This document shows, in pieces, positions 1 to 9,035 of a stretch of DNA of 64,000 bases; the first letter of the stretch is position 1; the number at the start of each line of letters is the position of its first letter. Source of the stretch: Alphaproteobacteria bacterium (GTDB lineage Bacteria; Pseudomonadota; Alphaproteobacteria; Rickettsiales; UBA1997); assembly GCA_014190355.1 (NCBI GenBank), contig BJGH01000007.1:31783-95782 (forward strand), in the 5' to 3' direction. The position numbers and the translations under genes are program-made. The notes beneath the pieces were generated by a model. That model was given only the letters and a program-made list of their open reading frames with translations. It had not been told where the DNA came from and made no database searches.

Positions 1-284
1 ACTCTTGATAGCATTGGAGAAATTTAAGATTACAGTTTAGCTGATGAATGGTCATAAGATTTTGACAATTAAAATTAGCAATGTTAAATTAACGTTTAGA
101 AAAATGAAGTATTATAGGAATAAAAAAATAAATTAAATTTATTTTTTAAATAATGCTTATAAATTTTCAAATAGTTTCATAATATTGATTTATAATTTTA
201 AAAAACATATTTATAAAGCGCTAAATTCGATTTTATAAATCTAATCTATTGGCTTTGATATTTAATTAACTAAACACAAAATTT
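1..284. other. Left-edge non-coding stretch upstream of maeB
   Basis: This very AT-rich stretch precedes maeB. Two plus-strand frames are open from the window edge, one ending in TAA at about 25-27 and one in TAG at about 38-40. Either could be the last codons of a gene beginning outside the window, but too few residues remain to decide. From about 45 to 284 I see no coding frame, tRNA or strong hairpin, only a candidate promoter listed separately. Confidence 0.4.
62..90 (+). promoter_or_regulatory. Candidate sigma70-type promoter upstream of maeB
   Basis: A perfect TTGACA hexamer at 62-67 is followed after 17 bases by TAAATT at 85-90, which matches four of six positions of the -10 consensus. 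It would give maeB a leader of nearly 190 bases. In DNA this AT-rich a -10 match alone means little, so the call rests on the exact -35 and the spacing. Confidence 0.3.
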
Positions 285-2591
285 ATGTCTAAAAACCTTT
301 CAACGTCAAATAACAAAGCTAATAATATTCATGACAAAACCTCTAAAGAACTTGAAGCCCTTCAATTTCATATGCAAGGTCAACCTGGAAAAGTGGCAAT
401 GCATGCTACTAAACCATTAAACACTCAACGTGAATTGGCATTAGCATATTCTCCAGGTGTGGCAGTTCCATGTCTTGAAATAGCTAAAAATCCTGAAACA
501 GCTTATGACTATACTGCTAAAGGCAATTATGTTGCAGTTATTTCAAACGGAACAGCAGTACTGGGTCTTGGTAATCTTGGAGCTTTGGCTGGTAAACCAG
601 TTATGGAAGGAAAATCAGTTTTATTCAAAAGATTTGCTGATATTGATTCAGTTGATATCGAAGTTGCAACTGAAAATGTTGATGAGTTTATTAATTCAGT
701 TAAGTTTTTATCTCCGTCTTGGGGTGGCATTAACCTTGAAGATATTCGTGCACCTGAATGCTTTATTATTGAAAGCAAACTCCGTGAATTAATGGATATT
801 CCGGTATTTCATGATGATCAACACGGTACGGCAATTATTTCAGCTGCAGGTATTCTAAATGTTTTACAACTTAGTGGTAAAAAATTTAAAGAAATTAAAG
901 TTGTTGTTAATGGTGCTGGCGCAGCTGGAATTGCTTGTCTAGAGCTTCTTAAAGCAATGGGTTTACCTCATGAAAATGCTATTTTATGTGATACTAAGGG
1001 GGTTATTTATAAGGGTAGAACAGATGGCATGAACCAATGGAAATCTGCTCATGCAGTTGATACTAAAGCTCGAACCTTAGCAGATGCAATGAAAGGAGCA
1101 GATGTATTTCTTGGTCTATCTGTTAAAGATGCGGTATCCAAAGAGATGGTCAAATCAATGGCAAAAAATCCAGTAATTTTTGCTATGGCAAATCCCGATC
1201 CTGAAATAACTCCAGAACAAGTTCACAGCTGCAGAGACGATGCAATTGTTGCGACTGGTAGAAGTGATTATGAAAATCAGGTTAACAATGTCATGGGTTT
1301 CCCATATATATTTCGTGGAGCATTAGATGTTCGAGCTTCAACTATTAACGAAGAAATGAAAATTGCTGCAGCTAAAGCTTTAGCTGATTTAGCCCGTGAA
1401 CCAGTTCCAGATGAGGTTGTAAAAGCTTATGGTGGCAAAGAAATGAAATTTGGACCAAATTACATTATCCCTACCCCTTTTGATTCGCGTTTAATATACA
1501 CGGTTCCTTTGGCAGTTGCTAAAGCAGCGGTTGAAACCGGAGTGGCTCGAAAACCAATCAAAGATTGGGATGCTTATAAAAAACAATTACAAGCTCGAAG
1601 AGATCCATCTGTTAACAGCCTTGGATTGATATTTGAAAAATTAAAAAGATCCCCAAAAAATGTAATATTTGCTGAAGGCGAACAACCAGAAATTATTAAA
1701 GCTTCTGCTTTATGGCGAGATAATGGTTACGGTAAGCCAATTCTTGTTGGAAAAAAAGAAAAAATTCTTGAAAAAATGCAAGAGTTTAATATTGCCCCAG
1801 AAGGTATTGAAATATATAACTCCTCGCTTTCAGATGAGAATAATAAATTCATAGAATATCTTTATAAAAAGCTACAAAGAAAAGGCGTATTACAATCAGA
1901 CTGTGCAAGAATGGTTAAAACTGATCGCAATGTTTTTGCCTCTTCAATGTTAGCATGCGGACATGGCGATGCACTAGTTACCGGTTTAACAAGAGGTTAT
2001 TCAACATCTCTAAACGATGTTTGGAAAGTCATAAAAAATAAAAAAGACCAAATTGTTCTTGGTATTTCTATGATTATTACTAAGGGTCGAACAATTTTTA
2101 TTGCTGATACTTCTTGTTCAGAATTATCATCATCTGAACATTTAGTAAACATTGCTAAACAAACTGCTAAAAAGGTTAGAAGTATGGGTTATGAACCGCG
2201 AGTGGCATTTTTATCCTTTTCAAATTTTGGTAGTGCAATTAAAACTGAATCTGGAAGAATTAAAAAAGCTGTTGAGTTACTTGATGAAATGTCGGTTGAT
2301 TTTGAATATGACGGAGAAATGACAGCCGATGTTGCTCTTAATCCTGACAAAATGGCAAAATATCCTTTTTGTCGTTTAAGTGCTCCAGCTAATATTCTAA
2401 TTTGTCCAGGTTTGCATTCAGCGAGTATTGCAACTAAGCTTTTAGAAGAAGTTGGAAATTGTACAGTAATTGGACCAATTCTTGATGGTTTTGAAAAACC
2501 AGTTCAAATTATTACTATGCGTTCATCAATTAATGATATTTTAAATATGTCCGCAATATCATGTTTAGATGCTATGGTTAATAAAAATTAA
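285..2591 (+). CDS. maeB: NADP-dependent malic enzyme with C-terminal phosphotransacetylase-like domain
   Basis: Converts malate to pyruvate and CO2 with reduction of NADP, in the cytoplasm. Residues ~30-430 form the malic enzyme part, with the FHDDQHGTA signature at 175-183 and a GAGAAG dinucleotide-binding loop at 210-215. Residues ~450-768 are the phosphotransacetylase-like domain typical of the long bacterial MaeB type, which in this family is usually regulatory rather than catalytic. At 768 residues it has the usual full length. The first ~25 residues are a polar, Asn-rich tail. The start ATG has no Shine-Dalgarno sequence. It fits with the two dicarboxylate/amino-acid symporters further along the window. 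Confidence 0.93.
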   Translation: MSKNLSTSNNKANNIHDKTSKELEALQFHMQGQPGKVAMHATKPLNTQRELALAYSPGVAVPCLEIAKNPETAYDYTAKGNYVAVISNGTAVLGLGNLGALAGKPVMEGKSVLFKRFADIDSVDIEVATENVDEFINSVKFLSPSWGGINLEDIRAPECFIIESKLRELMDIPVFHDDQHGTAIISAAGILNVLQLSGKKFKEIKVVVNGAGAAGIACLELLKAMGLPHENAILCDTKGVIYKGRTDGMNQWKSAHAVDTKARTLADAMKGADVFLGLSVKDAVSKEMVKSMAKNPVIFAMANPDPEITPEQVHSCRDDAIVATGRSDYENQVNNVMGFPYIFRGALDVRASTINEEMKIAAAKALADLAREPVPDEVVKAYGGKEMKFGPNYIIPTPFDSRLIYTVPLAVAKAAVETGVARKPIKDWDAYKKQLQARRDPSVNSLGLIFEKLKRSPKNVIFAEGEQPEIIKASALWRDNGYGKPILVGKKEKILEKMQEFNIAPEGIEIYNSSLSDENNKFIEYLYKKLQRKGVLQSDCARMVKTDRNVFASSMLACGHGDALVTGLTRGYSTSLNDVWKVIKNKKDQIVLGISMIITKGRTIFIADTSCSELSSSEHLVNIAKQTAKKVRSMGYEPRVAFLSFSNFGSAIKTESGRIKKAVELLDEMSVDFEYDGEMTADVALNPDKMAKYPFCRLSAPANILICPGLHSASIATKLLEEVGNCTVIGPILDGFEKPVQIITMRSSINDILNMSAISCLDAMVNKN

Positions 2592-2608
2592 TTTAATTTA
2601 TACTATTT

Positions 2609-3067
2609 ATGACAGGTTTAACTACTGGTGAAGAAAGTTTTATAGCTAAAAATATGGATGCTAATATATATGCTCCATCTGCAGCAGGCGTTGGTACTCC
2701 AAGTGGTAACTATTTCGCAGGAATGACCCAAGGTGGAGGAGAAGGTTTAAATGCAAGCTTAGGGGGTAAGATTGGCTCATCAATGCAAAATGTGTCAATA
2801 GATCAGACCATAAATTCAGCAGGAAATTTAAACAACATCTTAGGTTCAATACAAGGAGATGCAATGTCATCTAATCCTTTTAGTGTAGCTGATAGTTTTA
2901 TGCCAATTCAAAATCTTGGTGCAACAGGACTGGCTATTCATAAAACCGGTAACGGTTTATCCGATCTTGCTCAACTGAGACCTTTTGCAGGTGCTGTCAA
3001 TGCAGGTCTTCAGGGTCATACTTCTATTGTATCACCTAGCAAAGGAGGAGGAATGCAAGCGGGATAA
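2609..3067 (+). CDS. Unrecognised Gly/Asn/Ser-rich protein
   Basis: I do not recognise this 152-residue protein. It starts 17 bases after maeB on the same strand, so it may be cotranscribed. It is rich in Gly, Ala, Asn and Ser, has no cysteine, no obvious signal peptide and no membrane span, and ends in a Gly-rich tail. Its GC-rich Gly/Ala codons stand out from its neighbours. The uninterrupted frame and sensible codon use favour a real gene. The composition resembles flexible or secreted proteins, but no function can be assigned. Confidence 0.6.
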   Translation: MTGLTTGEESFIAKNMDANIYAPSAAGVGTPSGNYFAGMTQGGGEGLNASLGGKIGSSMQNVSIDQTINSAGNLNNILGSIQGDAMSSNPFSVADSFMPIQNLGATGLAIHKTGNGLSDLAQLRPFAGAVNAGLQGHTSIVSPSKGGGMQAG

Positions 3068-3108
3068 TTGAGTTAATTAGCTAACAAAAATCCTCACAAT
3101 TTTTTTAT
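3066..3108 (+). terminator. Possible terminator after the Gly-rich gene
   Basis: An imperfect nested inverted repeat lies just after the stop codon: outer arms AATTG (3066-3070) and CAATT (3097-3101), inner arms GTTA (3072-3075) and TAAC (3082-3085). A run of T begins at 3100. The stem is weak, so this is tentative. Confidence 0.3.
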
Positions 3109-3165
3109 TTTTTTAAATAACTAAAATTTGTTTAATAAAAATACTTCTAAAATTACACTAAAATT

Positions 3166-3423
3166 ATGAATAACAATAGCAACATACTTGATAACTATAA
3201 TTCTAAAAATCTTGAAAATCATAAACCCAGCGATGATAAAAATAACAATTTAGACAAAAATCATAAAATTTTAAATGCAAGTGATAGTCTAAATCCGCTT
3301 CCAAATATCAATTCCTCAATTAATCTCAATCAAGATTCTCCAAGTGAACAATCTTTAAATAAAAAACTTGATGCAACTCATTTTGGAGATTGGCAAATAA
3401 ATTGCAAAACAATCGATTTTTAA
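3166..3423 (+). CDS. Small Asn/Asp-rich protein ending in an IalB-like FGDWxxxC motif
   Basis: An 85-residue protein, mostly low-complexity Asn, Asp, Ser and Lys, with no signal peptide. Its last 13 residues read FGDWQINCKTIDF and then stop. The FG(D/E)W-x3-C pattern is how the mature IalB family domain begins; the IalB-like protein encoded at 33845-34345 has FGEWKVIC at the same point. The rest of that domain is absent and no continuation is seen in other frames after the stop. It may be the leftover start of a decayed IalB paralogue, or a short real gene that shares the motif by chance. Confidence 0.45.
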   Translation: MNNNSNILDNYNSKNLENHKPSDDKNNNLDKNHKILNASDSLNPLPNINSSINLNQDSPSEQSLNKKLDATHFGDWQINCKTIDF

Positions 3424-3463
3424 AAATATTTTTTAATTACTTAATAAATTTTTCTAACAAAAA

Positions 3464-4531
3464 ATGCGTAAAATCATTACTTTTATTTTTTTCTTTATTT
3501 TCTTAATTCTTTCGTCATTATTCATCCTTTTTAATGAAAGTAAATATTCTTATCAGTCAGTATCTGATCATTTTAATGGTAAAAGTTTTTTTAATCCTGA
3601 AGAAAAAAAAATATCAAAAAAATCTGGTTTTTTTAACTATTATTTAAATAAGTTAAAATATCAAAAACACCATGGTAAAACAACATGGCCTGAAAAAAAT
3701 TACTCAATTGAGCAATTAATCCCCTTAGATTCAGTAAATGACAAGTCAATTCATGCTACATTTATTGGTCATTCAACATTTCTTTTACAGTTTCATGGTC
3801 TTAATATCTTAACTGATCCTATATTCTCGGAGCGAGCCAGCCCTTTAAGATTTATTGGTCCTAAAAGAGCGGTTATTCCTGGTATTAAATTTCATCAGTT
3901 ACCAAATATTGATTTGGTATTGATAAGTCATTCCCATTACGATCATCTTGACATTCCTACTATTATTAAACTTCATAATGAACATCAGCCAAAATTTATT
4001 ACAGGACTTGGGAACTGCTATTATCTTAATCAAATAAAAAAACTTAAGTTAAATTGTAGTGAATTAGATTGGAATGAAGGTCTTAAAGTATTTGATAAAA
4101 TTACTGTTAATTTTTTACCAGCTAAACATTGGTCTAAAAGAATGATGTTTGGCAGAAATGCTAGCTTGTGGGGAGCTTTTGCAATTGAATCATCGCTAGG
4201 TAATATTTATTTTGCTGGGGATACAGGTTATAGTGATCATTTTATTAAAGCAAAAATTAGATTTTCTAGCTTTAAACTAGCAATGATTCCAATTGGTGCT
4301 TACAAGCCTGAAGATTTTATGTTAAGATATCATTTAAGTCCCACTCAAGCCCTTAAAGCTCATATTGAATTAAATTCACAAAAATCAATTGCCATGCATC
4401 ATTCGACATTTCAATTATCATCTGAAAATTATAATGATCCAATTAATGATTTAGAGTTAGCTAAAAAAGAAAAGAAACTTTCCAATGAATTTATAGCTCT
4501 TGGGATAGGAAAAAAAATTATTATTAAATAA
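3464..4531 (+). CDS. NAPE-PLD-like metallo-beta-lactamase-fold hydrolase, membrane anchored
   Basis: A 355-residue MBL-fold hydrolase of the N-acylphosphatidylethanolamine phospholipase D-like group. An N-terminal hydrophobic segment (residues ~3-23) is a signal or membrane anchor. The catalytic domain follows with FIGHSTFLLQ, a TDP loop, the GPKR segment and the metal motif HSHYDH, then GDTGY and a late MHHSTF histidine. The family cleaves phosphodiester or ester bonds in lipids or cyclic substrates; the substrate here is unknown. It lies 40 bases after the previous small gene. Location at the inner membrane or periplasm is inferred from the N-terminus. Confidence 0.8.
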   Translation: MRKIITFIFFFIFLILSSLFILFNESKYSYQSVSDHFNGKSFFNPEEKKISKKSGFFNYYLNKLKYQKHHGKTTWPEKNYSIEQLIPLDSVNDKSIHATFIGHSTFLLQFHGLNILTDPIFSERASPLRFIGPKRAVIPGIKFHQLPNIDLVLISHSHYDHLDIPTIIKLHNEHQPKFITGLGNCYYLNQIKKLKLNCSELDWNEGLKVFDKITVNFLPAKHWSKRMMFGRNASLWGAFAIESSLGNIYFAGDTGYSDHFIKAKIRFSSFKLAMIPIGAYKPEDFMLRYHLSPTQALKAHIELNSQKSIAMHHSTFQLSSENYNDPINDLELAKKEKKLSNEFIALGIGKKIIIK

Positions 4532-4682
4532 TTGCATTTATTAAGTTTATTGCTTTAAAATTATGAATGCCTTTTATTTTTTATTAAAATAGTTCAATTT
4601 TTTTGACAATTTTATTTACAATAAATTCATTATTTTTTATTATTAAAAAAATTTTTTTTAAAAATTTAAAAATTAAATTCGC

Positions 4683-6167
4683 ATGAATATTCCAATATTA
4701 TCAACCCTAATTTTCTTGCCAATAATTTGTGCAGTTTTTTTACTAATTGTTAGATTTAAAAATTCAAAAATTTATTTTGGCTACGGCTTAGTTGTCAGTA
4801 TATTAAATCTTTTTCTAGCTATTATCTTAACCTCACAATTCGATTTAGAAAAAAAAGAGTATCAATTTAGTGAAGTTTTTAAATTATTTTCTTTATATGA
4901 TATAAAGTATTTTGTTGGTGTTGATGGTATATCTTTGGCCATGATTATATTAACTGCTATTCTTACTCCAATCTGTTTAGCGATTAGCGTCAATTCAATC
5001 AAAACTAGAGTTAAAGAATTTGTTATTGCTTTTTTAATTATGGAAGGATTGGTAATTGGGTCCTTTTGTGCTTTAGATATTTTATTTTTCTACATGTTCT
5101 TTGAATTTATGTTGATTCCAATGTTTCTGTTAATCGGGATTTGGGGTGGAGAAAATAGAGTTTATGCATCTTATAAATTTTTCATTTATACATTATTTGG
5201 GTCAGTATTTTTTTTAATTGCTATAATTACCATGTTTCTTTATACTGGAACAACTGATGTAGTTCAGCTAGCTAAAGGCTTACCAAAATATTTTCCATTG
5301 GAATATCAAAAAATTTTTTTTATAGCATTTGCTCTTTCATTTGCAGTAAAAATTCCTATGTTTCCATTTCATACATGGCTTCCCGATGCTCATGTTCAAG
5401 CCCCAACAGCAGGTTCAGTAATATTAGCCGGAATTTTAATTAAGCTTGGAGCTTATGGTTTTTTGAGATTCGCCCTACCTCTATTTCCTCTTGGTGCTCA
5501 ATATTTTGCTAATGCAATTTTAGTATTAAGTGTAATAGCAATAATCTATGGATCATTTGTAGCATTAATGCAAGAAGACATGAAAAAAATGATCGCCTAT
5601 TCTTCAGTAGCGCATATGGGTTTTGTAACTATGGGAATTTTTAGCTTTACTCAACAAGGTATAGATGGAGCAGTTTTTCAAATGATAAGTCATGGCATCG
5701 TATCAGCGGGTTTATTTATGTGTGTTGGCTCTATATATGATCGTCTTCATACCAAGAAAATAGCAGATCTCGGAGGAATAGCTCTTAGAATGCCAAATTT
5801 TGCTTTGATTGCAATGATTCTGACTCTTGCTTCAGTTGGTTTACCAGGAACTAGTGGTTTTGTCGGTGAGTTTTTAGCAATTATAGGGACTTTTAAAGTT
5901 AATAAAATTCTTGCTTTAATTGCATCTTTGGGAGTTATTCTTGGAGCGTGTTATATGTTGTGGTTATATAAAAGAGTATGGTTCAGTGAGATATCCAATT
6001 CTAAAGTAACTTCATTAACTGATGTAAAAAATTTTGAGCTATTAAGTTATGTTGTAATGGTATCGATAGTTATTTTAATTGGGATATTCCCAAATTTAAT
6101 TATCAAATATTACACTCACCCAGTTAGTGATATAGTTAAAATTTTTAGTGAAAATTTAGCTAAGTAG
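4683..6167 (+). CDS. nuoM: NADH-quinone oxidoreductase subunit M
   Basis: Proton-pumping, antiporter-like membrane subunit of respiratory complex I. It has 494 residues and about 14 membrane spans, the normal size. The functional residues are present: Glu141 within FFEFMLIP and Lys223 within AVKIPMFPFHTWLPDAH, plus the later KKMIAYSSVAHMG segment. nuoN follows 73 bases downstream. The usual upstream nuoL is not in this window; the gap before nuoM is 151 bases with a TTGACA at 4603-4608 but no convincing -10, so the nuo operon appears split. There is no Shine-Dalgarno sequence before the ATG. Confidence 0.94.
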   Translation: MNIPILSTLIFLPIICAVFLLIVRFKNSKIYFGYGLVVSILNLFLAIILTSQFDLEKKEYQFSEVFKLFSLYDIKYFVGVDGISLAMIILTAILTPICLAISVNSIKTRVKEFVIAFLIMEGLVIGSFCALDILFFYMFFEFMLIPMFLLIGIWGGENRVYASYKFFIYTLFGSVFFLIAIITMFLYTGTTDVVQLAKGLPKYFPLEYQKIFFIAFALSFAVKIPMFPFHTWLPDAHVQAPTAGSVILAGILIKLGAYGFLRFALPLFPLGAQYFANAILVLSVIAIIYGSFVALMQEDMKKMIAYSSVAHMGFVTMGIFSFTQQGIDGAVFQMISHGIVSAGLFMCVGSIYDRLHTKKIADLGGIALRMPNFALIAMILTLASVGLPGTSGFVGEFLAIIGTFKVNKILALIASLGVILGACYMLWLYKRVWFSEISNSKVTSLTDVKNFELLSYVVMVSIVILIGIFPNLIIKYYTHPVSDIVKIFSENLAK

Positions 6168-6182
6168 TAACCGATTAATAAC

Positions 6183-6205
6183 TTTAGAAATTTAATATTT
6201 CTAAA
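6183..6205 (+). other. Hairpin between nuoM and nuoN
   Basis: A perfect 9-bp inverted repeat, TTTAGAAAT and ATTTCTAAA, encloses a 5-base loop. No T-run follows, so it looks more like an RNA processing or stability element than a terminator within the nuoM-nuoN-aroA transcript. Confidence 0.35.
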
Positions 6206-6240
6206 AATATTTATTAATTTATAAAATTTAATATAAAATT

Positions 6241-7686
6241 ATGAATATCTCTGTAGTTTTACCAGAATTAATTCTTTTTTGTGGAAGTTTATTCATTCTT
6301 ATGATTGATGTTTTTTTTGCCAAAAGAAATAAAGAATTTTTTTACATCACTCACCTCTTAACTTTATTGATATGTGCATTAGCAATTGTTGGAACTTTTA
6401 AGAATTTTGCTCAAAGTGAATTATATTTTAATCAATTTTATCAAAATTCACCAATAATTGCCTTAAGTAAATGTTTTTTAATTTTATTAGTTACTTTTGT
6501 GGTAGTTATATCGCTTCGTTTTGTAGCAATGATGGAAAAATTTAGTGCTGAATTTTTAGCATTAATGCTCATCGCTTGTACTGGGGGATTAATAATGATT
6601 TCTAGCAATGATTTTCTAGCATTTTATCTTGGTATTGAGTTGCAGGCTTTATCTTTTTACCTACTTTCGGCAATAAAAACTGATTCTAAAAAATCTTCAG
6701 AAGCTGGAATTAAATATTTTATTTTAGGTTGTCTAGCTTCAGGAATTTTATTGTATGGTATTTCTATGATATATGGTTATATGGGAACAACAAATTTTAC
6801 GGTAATTGCTGATCTTGTAGAAAAGCAAAAGAATGATGTTCCGGTAGGTTTTCTATTAGGAATAGTATTGGTTATGATTGCTATGTTCTTTAAATTAGGT
6901 AATGCCCCATTTCATATGTGGTATCCCGATATAATTGAAGGTTCTGCTACAGTTGTTGCAACTCTATTTGCAACTGTTGGAAAGTTTACTTCAGTAATAG
7001 CTTTAACATTCCTAATCTATAAATTTTCATGGTCAATATTATCTCACATTATGATTTTTGTTGGATTAATTTCAATAATAGTTGGTAGCCTTGGGGCAAT
7101 TTTTCAAAAGAATTTAAAAAGACTTTTAGCTTTTAGTTCAGTTGCACATGTTGGTTTTATAATTCTTGGTTTAGCTGGATTAGGTAAAAATGTTATTACT
7201 GCAGTGTTATTTTACATTTTTATTTATAGCATTATCTCACTTGGAATTTTTGGTTTTCTGAATCTTTTAATTAGCGGCAATCAAATTGATAATGACGAGA
7301 CTGACAAAAAAACTTTTGCAATATCATCATTAGCAGGACTTTCTAAATCAAATCCTACAATAGCCTTATGTTTATCATTACTTATTTTTTCAACTGCAGG
7401 AATCCCTCCGTTAGCAGGTTTTTTTTCAAAATTTTATATAATTTCAGCAGTCATTACTACCGGATATTTTAAATTTGCATTAATTGCTATTTTGTTGACA
7501 GTGATCTCAGCTTTTTATTACTTAAGAATTATTAAAATTATTTACTTTGATACACCTTCCTCTCAAATAATTATCGATGATTCAATTGCTATAAAGTCTA
7601 TAATTATTGCCGCAACTATTTTAAATACAATTATAATTATTTTTATAGATCAGATTTTGTCTATGTTTAATGGTTTTATTTCTTAG
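6241..7686 (+). CDS. nuoN: NADH-quinone oxidoreductase subunit N
   Basis: Third antiporter-like membrane subunit of complex I, 481 residues, with about 14 membrane spans. Family landmarks are visible: the FYLGIELQALSFYLLSA segment with the TM5 Glu, FKLGNAPFHMWYPDIIEG with the pump Lys/His region, and FQKNLKRLLAFSSVAHVGF. It ends in a hydrophobic helix. nuoN sits between nuoM and aroA and shares their strand; aroA starts 5 bases after its stop, so the three are probably one transcript. Confidence 0.94.
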   Translation: MNISVVLPELILFCGSLFILMIDVFFAKRNKEFFYITHLLTLLICALAIVGTFKNFAQSELYFNQFYQNSPIIALSKCFLILLVTFVVVISLRFVAMMEKFSAEFLALMLIACTGGLIMISSNDFLAFYLGIELQALSFYLLSAIKTDSKKSSEAGIKYFILGCLASGILLYGISMIYGYMGTTNFTVIADLVEKQKNDVPVGFLLGIVLVMIAMFFKLGNAPFHMWYPDIIEGSATVVATLFATVGKFTSVIALTFLIYKFSWSILSHIMIFVGLISIIVGSLGAIFQKNLKRLLAFSSVAHVGFIILGLAGLGKNVITAVLFYIFIYSIISLGIFGFLNLLISGNQIDNDETDKKTFAISSLAGLSKSNPTIALCLSLLIFSTAGIPPLAGFFSKFYIISAVITTGYFKFALIAILLTVISAFYYLRIIKIIYFDTPSSQIIIDDSIAIKSIIIAATILNTIIIIFIDQILSMFNGFIS

Positions 7687-7691
7687 TAAAT

Positions 7692-8996
7692 ATGGTAAAA
7701 TTATCACAAAAAACAGATAAATCTTTTCAAGGCGAAATTGTTGTTAGCCCAGATAAATCAATATCTCATCGCTCCTTAATTTTTAGTGCATTAGCAAATG
7801 GAACTTCAAAAATTTGTAATATTTTAGAAGGAGAAGATGTGCTTCATACTGCCCAAGCATTAAGATCGATGGGAGTCGATATTGTAAAGCAAGATCAAAT
7901 ATATGTTGTTAAAGGTGTTGGGTTGCTTGGCCTTCAAGAACCTAGCGATATTTTAGATATGGGTAATTCTGGAACCTCAACTCGTCTGCTTGCTGGATTA
8001 GTTACGCCATACAACTTTACCACTTTCTTTACTGGCGATGCATCGCTTCGACTAAGACCCATGACACGAATATTTCAGCCAATAGAACAATTTGGAGCAA
8101 AAATTATTTCTCGTAATAATAATTTATTACCATTTGCAGTATGTGGAGCAAAAAATCCATTACCTATAGAATATAAAATGAATATTGCATCTGCTCAAGT
8201 TAAAAGTTGTATTCTCTTAGCGAGTATGGCAATTCAAGGAATAACTACAATAATTGAACCTGAAAAATGTCGAGATCATAGCGAAATTATGATGCGGTAT
8301 TTGGGACTAAAAATTATAACTGAAAAATTTTCTTCAGGATTAAAGCATAGTTATCAAGGATTACAAGAATTTGATGCTAAAGATTTCGATATTCCAAACG
8401 ATATTTCTTCAGCAAGTTTTTTTATTGTAGCTTGTCTTCTTTCTAAAAATTCTCATGTCACTCTAAAAAATGTTGGAATTAATCCATTAAGAACAGGTAT
8501 TATCACTACTTTACAGGAAATGGATGCTAATATTGAAATTGTTAATCAAAAAGAAATAAACGGGGAATTGGTAGCTGATATTGTTGTTGAATCAAGTAAT
8601 CTTAAAGCTGTTGAAGTTCCTGCTTCAAGAAGTGCATCAATGATTGATGAATATCCAATTCTTGCAATTGCCTGCGCTAACGCTAAGGGAGTTTCAAAGC
8701 TAAATGGTTTAGCTGAACTTAAAACTAAAGAAAGTAACCGTTTATTGATGATTGCACAAAATTTAGAAAAATGTGGGGTAAATATAAAGCTAGCTAACGA
8801 TTCCCTTGAAATATCTGGTGGTGTTGTTCAACCAAAACAAAGAATTTTTATTAGAACTGCGATGGATCACCGAATTGCAATGTCATTTTTAATAATGGGC
8901 TTAACACTTGAAAATGGCATAGAAATTGATGATGACCAAATGATTAAAACTAGTTTCCCATCTTTTGAAAAAATTTTTTCACAAGTTCTTACTTAA
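7692..8996 (+). CDS. aroA: 3-phosphoshikimate 1-carboxyvinyltransferase (EPSP synthase)
   Basis: Joins phosphoenolpyruvate to shikimate-3-phosphate in the chorismate pathway, in the cytoplasm. At 434 residues it has the usual length. Visible motifs are the N-terminal SPDKSISHRSLI, the LDMGNSGTSTRLLAGL loop near residue 95 (Gly, not Ala, at the glyphosate-contact position) and TAMDHRIAMSFLIMGL near the C-terminus. It is placed tightly after nuoN. Its presence suggests the cell makes aromatic compounds or folate precursors, which is notable for a Rickettsiales-like genome; folK is also present in the window. Confidence 0.94.
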   Translation: MVKLSQKTDKSFQGEIVVSPDKSISHRSLIFSALANGTSKICNILEGEDVLHTAQALRSMGVDIVKQDQIYVVKGVGLLGLQEPSDILDMGNSGTSTRLLAGLVTPYNFTTFFTGDASLRLRPMTRIFQPIEQFGAKIISRNNNLLPFAVCGAKNPLPIEYKMNIASAQVKSCILLASMAIQGITTIIEPEKCRDHSEIMMRYLGLKIITEKFSSGLKHSYQGLQEFDAKDFDIPNDISSASFFIVACLLSKNSHVTLKNVGINPLRTGIITTLQEMDANIEIVNQKEINGELVADIVVESSNLKAVEVPASRSASMIDEYPILAIACANAKGVSKLNGLAELKTKESNRLLMIAQNLEKCGVNIKLANDSLEISGGVVQPKQRIFIRTAMDHRIAMSFLIMGLTLENGIEIDDDQMIKTSFPSFEKIFSQVLT

Positions 8997-8998
8997 AA

Positions 8999-9035
8999 AA
9001 AATTTAATCTATTTTTAAAAATTTTATTAAATTTT
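8999..9035. terminator. Candidate shared terminator between convergent aroA and recR
   Basis: A perfect 10-bp inverted repeat, AAAATTTAAT (8999-9008) and ATTAAATTTT (9026-9035), with a 17-base loop nearly fills the 37-base gap between converging genes and just enters the recR stop codon. A and T runs flank it, as expected for a bidirectional terminator, but the stem contains only A and T. Confidence 0.4.

Noticed and set aside
505-792. Several ORFs of 60-105 codons inside maeB, purF, clpB, miaB and the giant gene in other frames
   Set aside because: They lie wholly inside well-supported genes and their translations look like shifted codons, with no family motif or plausible context.
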